DNA of 33,185 nt, taken from positions 1 through 33,185 of the forward strand of contig JALVAL010000149.1 of the NCBI GenBank assembly GCA_027011205.1, read 5' to 3'. The DNA comes from Gammaproteobacteria bacterium. GTDB taxonomy: Bacteria; Pseudomonadota; Gammaproteobacteria; GRL18. Positions 14,755-22,041 of this stretch are shown here, piece after piece. The translations under genes and the position numbers were made by a program. Position 1 is the stretch's first letter. Each line of letters opens with the position of its first letter. The notes beneath the pieces were generated by a model. It made no database searches and was not told the DNA's origin. It saw only the letters and a list, made by a program, of their open reading frames with translations.

Positions 14755-17622
14755 TTAACCTATAATTCGAAGCCCTGCAGGCAATGACTCACCAAATACT
14801 CGCTGCTGATCCTTCGCATCAAGTGCTGCAACCTGTTCAACCATGTTTATCCAGCTCACTACACACTTTGAATTAATCAGCTTATTGATTACCGATAACC
14901 TTACCGAATCATCAAGATCACGCTCTCGATCACCACTTTGTCGGGCTATCATGCTAGCGGCCAATGCAGCCTGTCTGTTTTTATTCCAGTCTTGCTCTAA
15001 TAAAAAATCAACCCATTTGCCTGCTACATCCTTAGGCACCACTTTATGGGCGCTGCCATGAAAAGGTACACGGCTTCCAATTCTTCCCAGAGCCCACCAT
15101 GAAGCATCAGGTTGTTTGCTTTTCTGCAATCGTTTTACTAACCAGCCGCCCACTTCTATTTTGCTCTCAACAGGTATATGCTCCAGCACGGCGACCAGCT
15201 GGACAATGTCTTCATATGATCTTGTTTTTAATTCCTTGGCTACTTTCTGGTTTCTCGCAGTAACCGGATTAATATATTTGGCCACATCCCTGTAAATTTT
15301 CTTTTGGGCATCTTCTGTTAATCCCCCGGCAACCCGGCGCCATAATATCCACCACTCTGACCAGGATTGCGACTCATTAGAATACTGAACACCCTGTTGA
15401 TAATTTTCCCATAAGGTATTCACCCGCCATTCGTCTAAAGCATATCCAAACCCTGGTCGAAGACAATAGCCTGTCAAATTGTTCCAGAGTCTCTCATGTC
15501 GATTAGAGCGTCGTCTTCCTTTGGCACCCTGAGATAACGCCTTTGCTAAAGAGCGTAATACTGGCGTATCCCACTGTGCTTTTTTGCCCAGCAATTTTTC
15601 CAGCTGAAAACGAAGATTTTTAACAGCATTTTTATCAACAGCTTTATTGCTTTGCCCGAATACGAGCGATATCTTTTCTACCGCCTGTGCAAAATTTTTG
15701 GGAAGTTCCTGTTCTGCAGATCCTTCACTGCCCTCGTTGTCATTGCTGGCAACAGGTGATCTTAGTTGAAATTCCAGTTCCCACGGCTGCTTGTGCTCCT
15801 TTGCCACACATTGCATTTGCAGTGTCCCCACCGCTGTCATATTCGCCACTACTTCCACAACAATTTCTTTTTTATGGCTCCCTGCTTTATCAAACACTGT
15901 GACTAAAGGAGGCAAAGTCACAAAGTTTTCGCTGTCTACGTCAATCAGCTGGCCTGGAGTATAGGCATTGTCAGATACTGTTGATATCAAATTAAAAGAA
16001 ACAGGCTGACCCAGTGTCAAGGAAAACTGCTTATCTTTTAATGCGATAGTTTCACCCTCAGAGGTTCCTTTTGGTAACACACATACGGCTTTTTTCCCGG
16101 TATTGCTTTTACTATCTACCAATAAAAAATAACTTCGAGCAGAGCCGCCTTCAATTTTTGTCTGCCAGCCCCGCCGGGCTAAGCCATAGGCAGATGCGCC
16201 ATAGGCAACGGCCTGATCCGGCCGATCATTATTAAGCACCGACAATGGTTGCTGTGACCGCTCCTGTGACCAATGTGCAAACAGTTCGAGTATTCTATCA
16301 ACGATTAATGGGCTATTAAAAACACCCCCGTTAAACAATATTGTGTCAGGGATCACAGGGGTTTTTGACTGCGTATCGACATCTTTCCCCAATGCTCTAG
16401 TACAGGCCATTTGATGGCGTTTGAGAAAGGAGGCAATGTGCTTGCTCACGGCCGGATCAGATGCATAATTCAAACCAAACTCAACAACTCCGGCTCGCCT
16501 TTGTTGCGGCATATCATCAAATGCGGTCAACGGAAAGAAACCGTCAATGACCATGTTGTGTACCTCAGACTTGAGCACCTGAGTTTTACGGGTGCCGCCA
16601 ATTAATTTAGAGCCACTGCCTAATACCGTAATAGTCGCTGTATCAGGCGCATTTGACGATAATAACCGTTCTTTTGCCTGGCGGCTTTGCTGAATAAGCT
16701 GGGAAAGTGCTGATGCGGTTAATTTCTTTCCGCCCTCTGTTACCTGCTTTTCTGCCTGATGGGCTATTGCTAAATCCACGTTATCGCCGCCTAGCATCAA
16801 GTGATCGCCAACAGCCACACGTTTCAAATTAATATCTTCATCATCAACCGAAACACTTATCAGGCTAAGATCGGTAGTACCGCCGCCTAAATCACATACC
16901 AGTATTAACCGGGTATCAGCCAGCCTTTGTGCCGCTGTGTCCTGATGTCGATACAACCAGTCATAGACAACCGCCTGAGGCTCTTCCAGTAACAACAGAT
17001 CGCTTAGACCTGCTAACTTTGCGGCTTCCAGGGTAAGTGATCGCGCTGCTTCATCGAAAGATGCAGGAATGGTAATAACTATTTCCTGTTTAGCAAGAGG
17101 ACTATCAGGAAAACGTTGATCCCATGCATAGCGTATATGAGAAAGGAAACTGGCACTTGCTACAACGGGTGATACCCTGGCTACACCCTCTGCGGCAGAC
17201 CACGGTAAAATCGCTGCCTGCCTGTCGACCGATGGATGAGAGAGCCAGCTTTTTGCGCTAACAACCCCCCTGCCATCAACTTTACTGTTCAGCTCCCTGG
17301 CCCAGTCTCCGATAATGGCCTCTGCTATATCACCCCTGAGTGGTTGTGCATCCTTTTTATGCTGCCAGGGCATTGCCGAATCTTCAGGTCTAATTTCACC
17401 GGCTGTAGGGTGATAACGAAAAGAAGGTAAATAAGGGCGGGCTGCAATTTCTCCCGCTGCTATCAATTGTTCAATTTCAAACAGCTCTATGACTGGCTGT
17501 TTTGAGAGCCTTGAGTTTTTTGCTGATTGCGCCAAAGTTAAATCACTATAAGTCACAACACAGTGTGTGGTGCCTAAATCGATGCCTACAATATAACTGG
17601 AGCCGCCTGCTTGCTTATTCAT
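14755..17622 (-). CDS. Hsp70-family protein with DUF3731-type C-terminal extension
   Basis: Large Hsp70-like protein of 955 residues. The actin-like ATPase has IVGIDLGTTHCVVTY (11-25), DLGGGTTDLSLI (244-255) and ILFNGGVFNSP (428-438). A short beta-rich substrate-binding part follows (about 520-650), with no recognisable lid helix. A C-terminal region of about 280 residues (from roughly 670) matches in character the DUF3731 extension of large bacterial Hsp70-like proteins. It is not DnaK: no EEVD-like tail and no dnaJ or grpE nearby. It follows a second, shorter Hsp70 gene by 59 nt. Together with DUF2760 upstream this looks like a dedicated chaperone set; client unknown. Confidence 0.8.
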   Translation of the reverse strand: MNKQAGGSSYIVGIDLGTTHCVVTYSDLTLAQSAKNSRLSKQPVIELFEIEQLIAAGEIAARPYLPSFRYHPTAGEIRPEDSAMPWQHKKDAQPLRGDIAEAIIGDWARELNSKVDGRGVVSAKSWLSHPSVDRQAAILPWSAAEGVARVSPVVASASFLSHIRYAWDQRFPDSPLAKQEIVITIPASFDEAARSLTLEAAKLAGLSDLLLLEEPQAVVYDWLYRHQDTAAQRLADTRLILVCDLGGGTTDLSLISVSVDDEDINLKRVAVGDHLMLGGDNVDLAIAHQAEKQVTEGGKKLTASALSQLIQQSRQAKERLLSSNAPDTATITVLGSGSKLIGGTRKTQVLKSEVHNMVIDGFFPLTAFDDMPQQRRAGVVEFGLNYASDPAVSKHIASFLKRHQMACTRALGKDVDTQSKTPVIPDTILFNGGVFNSPLIVDRILELFAHWSQERSQQPLSVLNNDRPDQAVAYGASAYGLARRGWQTKIEGGSARSYFLLVDSKSNTGKKAVCVLPKGTSEGETIALKDKQFSLTLGQPVSFNLISTVSDNAYTPGQLIDVDSENFVTLPPLVTVFDKAGSHKKEIVVEVVANMTAVGTLQMQCVAKEHKQPWELEFQLRSPVASNDNEGSEGSAEQELPKNFAQAVEKISLVFGQSNKAVDKNAVKNLRFQLEKLLGKKAQWDTPVLRSLAKALSQGAKGRRRSNRHERLWNNLTGYCLRPGFGYALDEWRVNTLWENYQQGVQYSNESQSWSEWWILWRRVAGGLTEDAQKKIYRDVAKYINPVTARNQKVAKELKTRSYEDIVQLVAVLEHIPVESKIEVGGWLVKRLQKSKQPDASWWALGRIGSRVPFHGSAHKVVPKDVAGKWVDFLLEQDWNKNRQAALAASMIARQSGDRERDLDDSVRLSVINKLINSKCVVSWINMVEQVAALDAKDQQRVFGESLPAGLRIIG

Positions 17623-17681
17623 TGTTACCCATTTATTTTCTATCAGTCATCATTTGCTGTCGATGACAATTAATCCTAATA

Positions 17682-19526
17682 TCAGCTGTCTCTAACATCT
17701 AATTCGACATTCCATCGTTCATCGCCGTTTACGGGCACGGCTTCAAGCCTGAGCGTGCCAACTTCAGTGACTGCCGCTGCCAGGTGAACAGGTACAATCT
17801 CACCTTTTGTACGGCCTTCAATCGGTAGTGTTGCCTGTATTTCAGGCAGCTCTTCTAATTCACCATCATCCCAGTCTTCCATCATTTCTCCAGATTGATC
17901 TTCCCGTCGGGTAGCCGATCCATAAAAACGAAAACGGACCGGTTCGCCAACTATTAACCCGAACTCTTCATTATCGATTATAACATCCGTCCCTTCCTCC
18001 ATTCCAAATGGGGCAATACACAAGGCCTGCATAGCAGGCTCCATGCCCGGCACTGCCGGCATCGAACTTTCTATCCCAATGTAATAAGCATTGGCAATAC
18101 CACCGCGAATTCGAACCCCTTTACCCTGTCTGACATAGCCATAATAAGCAGCTCCCTTCGCTACCGATAAATCCAGATCAGCCCCTTCTAATAATCGAGC
18201 GGCTTCGGCGCCATCACTGCTTAACCAGTTGTTAATGATGTTGAGTATTTTTTTTGCTAAAACAGGTGCTTTCAGCACCCCGCCATTAAATAAAATAGCG
18301 CTTGGTTTAATAAAGGAACCACTTGATCCCTCAAACCCTTCAATATCTTTCAGCGCATCTACCTGCTTACTTAGAAAGGCTGCCAGGTGGCGAGTGACAG
18401 CAGCATCTTGTGCATAGGGCAGGCCCAGTTTAGTTAATGCTGCTCGGGGATTGTGTGCCGGATGTTCATCCACGGATACTTGCGGAAAGAAGCCTTCTAC
18501 TAATGTTTGCTCAACGTCCTGTCTGGTTAATTCGGTTCTTAGCGTGCTGCCCATTAAGCTGGAGCCTCTACTGGGCACAACCAGCGGCACAGATTCCACA
18601 CTGGGATCAGCCAGTAAAGTTTCTTTAGCATCTCTGCAGCCATGTGTTAAAGCCAGGACTTGCCAGGCTTGTAATTTTTTACCCTGCTCCGCCAGCCTGG
18701 CCTTAATTCTATAGGCCAGTGCTAAATCCATATTGTCTCCACCCAATAAAATATGGTCGCCAACAGCAATACGATTTAAGATGAGGTTACCTTCATCTTC
18801 TGTCACTGCAATCAATGACAAGTCTGTTGTGCCACCGCCTATGTCCACTACCAGGATGATATCGCCTACCATTACCTGTTCACGCCATGTTTTACCAGCC
18901 TGATGAATCCAGCTATAAACTGCCGCCTGAGGCTCTTCCAAAAGTGTCAAATGCTGAAACCCTGCTGCACGTGCGGCTTCGGCGGTCAGTTCCCTTGCGG
19001 CCGGATCAAATGAAGCGGGAATTGTTATTGTAACCTGTTGATTTTCAATTAAATTATCACTATTCGAGTAATTCCATGACGATTTAAGGTGTTCCAGGTA
19101 AGTAATAGTGGCCTCAAAAGGGGATATTTTTTCCACTTCTTCCGGGCTTTCTAAAGGCAGGAATGCTGAATGACGATCCACCCCGGCATGACACAGCCAG
19201 CTCTTTGCACTGGATATGAGTCGTATCGGTGTTTTGCTTCCCATATTCCTTGCCAGCTCTCCCACTAATTGACCGGGTGTTCCATTCCAGGGTAAGGCTA
19301 AATCATCTGAAGCAATTTCTGACTCATGAAACTGATAGATGAACGACGGCAGTTGCAGTTGTTCATCGATACTGCCTGGAGCCGTTAACTGAGGAATATG
19401 TAACACTTCCTGTTTGATTGTATCGGCCTTCGCCGCTTCATCTGCCATCTGCAAATCCAGATAGGACAAAACACAATGGGTTGTTCCAAGGTCAATCCCA
19501 ATACTGTACCGGCTCTTATCAAACAT
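17682..19526 (-). CDS. Hsp70-family protein (short paralogue)
   Basis: Hsp70-like protein of 614 residues, paralogous to the next gene. Motifs are IGIDLGTTHCVLSY (8-21), LVVDIGGGTTDLSLI in the middle of the ATPase domain and ILFNGGVLKAP near residue 410. The C-terminal part is short and beta-rich (ending in NVELDVRDS) and lacks a helical lid. An acidic stretch (EDQSGEMMEDWDDGELEEL) sits in the binding part. Both Hsp70 proteins share unusual segments such as SAKSWL and TIPASFDPAAR-type motifs, which sets them apart from DnaK/HscA. It may form a pair with the longer protein. Confidence 0.8.
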   Translation of the reverse strand: MFDKSRYSIGIDLGTTHCVLSYLDLQMADEAAKADTIKQEVLHIPQLTAPGSIDEQLQLPSFIYQFHESEIASDDLALPWNGTPGQLVGELARNMGSKTPIRLISSAKSWLCHAGVDRHSAFLPLESPEEVEKISPFEATITYLEHLKSSWNYSNSDNLIENQQVTITIPASFDPAARELTAEAARAAGFQHLTLLEEPQAAVYSWIHQAGKTWREQVMVGDIILVVDIGGGTTDLSLIAVTEDEGNLILNRIAVGDHILLGGDNMDLALAYRIKARLAEQGKKLQAWQVLALTHGCRDAKETLLADPSVESVPLVVPSRGSSLMGSTLRTELTRQDVEQTLVEGFFPQVSVDEHPAHNPRAALTKLGLPYAQDAAVTRHLAAFLSKQVDALKDIEGFEGSSGSFIKPSAILFNGGVLKAPVLAKKILNIINNWLSSDGAEAARLLEGADLDLSVAKGAAYYGYVRQGKGVRIRGGIANAYYIGIESSMPAVPGMEPAMQALCIAPFGMEEGTDVIIDNEEFGLIVGEPVRFRFYGSATRREDQSGEMMEDWDDGELEELPEIQATLPIEGRTKGEIVPVHLAAAVTEVGTLRLEAVPVNGDERWNVELDVRDS

Positions 19527-19601
19527 ATTGTGTGTCTCTGTTTAATTTGTAATTTGTGCCTGTTTGCAAAGCGATAGCGGCAAACAGTATTTGCTGACGG
19601 C

Positions 19602-20213
19602 TCATAACTCTACTTCAGCTGCTGCGATGATAGTGGTATCATGCCCGGCAGACAATTTAGGCAGATTGACGGCTTCTGCCCGCCAGCCGCGATGGATAAG
19701 CGTTCCGGTAAAAGGTGCTGCACCAACAACATTGCCTGTTAACCTGACTTCTGATGCATTAAAACCCTCCGCTAAAGTAATACGACTCTCTTCATCTTCT
19801 GTGCGAATCGGGCTCAGGGTAAAGTATTCATTGATCACTTTTTTGCTGCCCTCGTGTACTATGCGGGCAGCCGCACCGACTTCTTCGTCGGAGTAGGCCC
19901 CAATTTCCTCTTGCACAAAATCAATTAATCGGGCTTCCTGCTGTAGTAAAGCCAAAAACTGCAGGGCCGATTCTGGTGATGACTCTTTAACAGTTGATGA
20001 CTCCTTAACAGTGGGAACAGCTGTGGAATCAATTTTTTTATTTTCAGGATCAGCACCTCCAGTCGACCTAGTATCATCTGTGTTTTTATCAACTAAAATG
20101 CGTTTAGAGGGTTTCAGCAGCAATGCAAAAAACAGGATCACAGCGATACTTGCTAACACGATGTGGGTCAGATCAAATGTGGCGGGCAGTTGCGGCGTTA
20201 AATCAAAATTCAT
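19602..20213 (-). CDS. DUF2760 domain membrane-anchored protein
   Basis: Protein of 203 residues from the ATG at 20213; an upstream in-frame ATG at 20270 is less likely. One hydrophobic segment (about 16-34) is followed by a polar, low-complexity linker with a tandem TVKESS repeat, then a C-terminal domain with LLQQEARLIDFVQEEI, YSDEEVGAAARIVHEG, VRLTGNVVG and FTGTLIHRGWRA. These match my recollection of DUF2760. Genes of this family are known beside Hsp70-like genes; here it is first in the run, 75 nt before the short Hsp70 gene. It could tether the chaperones to the membrane, which is inference. Confidence 0.7.
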   Translation of the reverse strand: MNFDLTPQLPATFDLTHIVLASIAVILFFALLLKPSKRILVDKNTDDTRSTGGADPENKKIDSTAVPTVKESSTVKESSPESALQFLALLQQEARLIDFVQEEIGAYSDEEVGAAARIVHEGSKKVINEYFTLSPIRTEDEESRITLAEGFNASEVRLTGNVVGAAPFTGTLIHRGWRAEAVNLPKLSAGHDTTIIAAAEVEL

Positions 20214-20447
20214 GGCTAAGTCTCTTAATAATCGAAAACAGGTGTCATATTGCCAGGGGCAAAACATCACGGTTAGTTTATTCTAACTCAGTAGCTAAGA
20301 TACTGTCTCGTTATAACTTTTGATTTGGATGTTTTCAATTAAAAAACTACTTCTAAAACAAAAAATTAATGGTTTATAGGTTATTTTTTGTGCTAAATGT
20401 TATAAAACCAGTTACAAAAATACAGACTTGGGAAATATTAAAGTAAA

Positions 20448-20491
20448 CCCAGTACCTTGCCCTAAAGGACAAGGCCTTACGAGGTGCTGGG
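20448..20491. repeat. 44-bp palindromic repeat, copy A
   Basis: This 44-bp element is 36/44 identical, without gaps, to the element at 31435-31478. The two share the 20-mer aggccttacgaggtgctggg. Its ends pair (cccagtacctt with gaggtgctggg, two G-U on the + strand). It begins 21 nt after the stop of the Popeye-like gene, and on the - strand it is followed by tttactttaatattt, so it may work as that gene's terminator. Confidence 0.7.
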
Positions 20492-20512
20492 AAAAGGTTG
20501 ATTAGGCGAAAT

Positions 20513-21163
20513 TTAAATCACAGTTCGTATCCAGGTATCTTTAAGTCGTTTTGCCAGCACCGATCCTAAAATAATCTGGAATGCTGCTCGAAGGTCAGAA
20601 TTTTTGTCCAGATAACTTTTTAAACGATCTTTCGGCCAGGATACATAGCGAATCGCTTCAGTTGCTACAACATTGGCGGCCGCAACTTCATCAGTAAAGT
20701 AACTTAGCTCTCCAATAAACTGTCCTGCATGCAGTTCACTTACTTTCTTACCATCTATTTCGACGTCGGCTTTACCTGAATAGATCAATATTAGTTTTTC
20801 AAGTGGTTCATCCCTGGAGACAAAGCATTCCCCAGGTTCTGCATTTTCCCAACTGGAAAGTTTAAGGATCTTTTTCATTTCACGAGGTGTCAAAGTACGA
20901 AAAGCGATTTGGCAGAGTTGTTGTTCATCTTCACTCAACTTTACCGGTCTGCGCTCAAGTAATAATCGAACAATCCAGAAAATATTGAGTGCCATAAAAA
21001 CCAGATTCCAAAATATGGGCGGGTAAAGCGGGTCTGTCTGAAAGTAAAAATAAGGAAGCATAAAGCAGGCTGCAGCAATAGTTAAAATACGCAACCAGAG
21101 TATATCCCGCATGCTATAGGAAAAAAGGTACAAAACATTTGCAATGTGGACAAAATATTCCAT
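20513..21163 (-). CDS. Popeye-like membrane protein with cyclic-nucleotide-binding fold
   Basis: Protein of 216 residues from the ATG at 21163, chosen because AAAGGAG lies 7 nt upstream; the ATG at 21184 would place that site inside the gene. The first 70 residues hold two to three membrane segments and the motif RDILWLRILTIAA, followed by PPIFWNLVFMALN and ERRPVKLSEDE, features of the Popeye (POPDC) family. A C-terminal cNMP-binding-like domain contains AGQFIGELSYFT (about 146-157). The usual phosphate-binding Arg after GEL is replaced (AAANVVA), as in Popeye proteins. It probably senses or scaffolds through cAMP-like ligand at the membrane; ligand not shown. Confidence 0.7.
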   Translation of the reverse strand: MEYFVHIANVLYLFSYSMRDILWLRILTIAAACFMLPYFYFQTDPLYPPIFWNLVFMALNIFWIVRLLLERRPVKLSEDEQQLCQIAFRTLTPREMKKILKLSSWENAEPGECFVSRDEPLEKLILIYSGKADVEIDGKKVSELHAGQFIGELSYFTDEVAAANVVATEAIRYVSWPKDRLKSYLDKNSDLRAAFQIILGSVLAKRLKDTWIRTVI

Positions 21164-21329
21164 CACCAGGCTCCTTTGTTTCAAAATAATATAATTGTAC
21201 TTGCAGACAGGATAACACTTATTTTAACCTGGGAAATGCAGTAGAGGGTGAAAAAAATGGGTACCAGGAGTGGCACTTTAGGTAATAGATTGATATGCTT
21301 GCTCAGATATGCTATTTCGTCGGCCGACA

Positions 21330-21357
21330 GGTTTGCAGGTTTAGGTTTGCAGGTTTA
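21330..21357. repeat. 14-bp tandem duplication
   Basis: The unit ggtttgcaggttta occurs twice head to tail (21330-21343 and 21344-21357), itself built of smaller aggttt steps. It is probably a slippage product; a regulatory role is possible but unsupported. Confidence 0.6.
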
Positions 21358-21453
21358 TAGTTACCTTATTCAATACCTCTTAGCCTTCCTGATAAGCAGC
21401 TATATCTGTATTTTCTAATAAAGATCATATGAGTTTTGTAAAATATGCTAAAT

Positions 21454-21479
21454 TAATGTATATTATTTAACGTATATTA
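21454..21479 (+). promoter_or_regulatory. candidate ArsR operator, 12-2-12 repeat
   Basis: Two 12-bp half-sites, taatgtatatta (21454-21465) and taacgtatatta (21468-21479), differ at one base and are separated by 2 bp. As an inverted repeat they still match at 9 of 12 positions. The site lies 41 nt ahead of the arsR start. ArsR/SmtB repressors typically bind 12-2-12 dyads at their own promoters, so autoregulation is a reasonable inference. Confidence 0.5.
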
Positions 21480-21520
21480 AAGTTTTTTTCATCCATAACC
21501 CTTAACTAGATAAAAATCAC

Positions 21521-21925
21521 ATGCCAACACCTGAATCTTTTACCCGCGCACTTTCAGACCCCACTCGTTTGCGTATATTGATGTTGCTTCTTCAAGAAGA
21601 AGAATTATGCGTTTGCCACCTTACCAAGATCTTGCAAATGGTTCAGCCCAAAGTTTCCAGGCATTTAGCTGTGCTTAGAGAGAACGATATGCTGCTGGAC
21701 AGGCGTGATGGTTTATGGATCCACTATCGTCTGCATCCAGGTTTACCGATCTGGTGTTATAAAACGCTGGTATCATTATCTGAAGGTTGTAGTAATGCAG
21801 AGCCATATATTAATGACCAGAAGCGATTAACAGAAGTTCTGGCCTGCAAGCAGGCAAAGCTGCTTAAGTCTGCAAAAAAAGAAGGCGCTGTTTCCAGGCA
21901 AAAAGTGACGGCCTGTTGTCAATAG
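21521..21925 (+). CDS. ArsR-family thiol/metalloid-responsive repressor
   Basis: Winged-helix repressor of 134 residues. The helix-3 metal-binding motif ELCVCHL (29-35) supplies Cys30 and Cys32, as in arsenite-type ArsR proteins. The recognition helix is in VQPKVSRHLAVLRENDM (41-57). Extra cysteines occur at 90, 109 and in the C-terminal ACC (132-133). No arsB, arsC or acr3 is present; the next gene, 116 nt away, is a P1B-like ATPase. It may control itself and the ATPase through the 12-2-12 site upstream. The inducer could be arsenite, another soft metal or a thiol-reactive signal. Confidence 0.8.
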   Translation: MPTPESFTRALSDPTRLRILMLLLQEEELCVCHLTKILQMVQPKVSRHLAVLRENDMLLDRRDGLWIHYRLHPGLPIWCYKTLVSLSEGCSNAEPYINDQKRLTEVLACKQAKLLKSAKKEGAVSRQKVTACCQ

Positions 21926-22041
21926 GGACTAATGCGGAAATTAGCAGAAGCAGTCACCTCGTAAGCCCCGCACTATTTATTATTGTTTAGAGAGATTATT
22001 ACCGCCATCATGTGTCACCAGAAACTGGAGGGAATTCGTCG

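Larger units (their letters stand above)
21164..21520. other. 357-nt divergent intergenic region
   Basis: This gap lies between the divergent Popeye-like and arsR genes and must hold both promoters. It contains a perfect 14-bp tandem duplication (21330-21357) and a 12-2-12 repeat next to arsR (21454-21479), listed separately. I see no coding frame or RNA gene in it. Confidence 0.5.

Noticed and set aside
21330-21357. Start of a CRISPR or iteron array
   Set aside because: Only two directly abutting 14-bp copies without spacers and no associated cas or replication gene; a slippage duplication is simpler.
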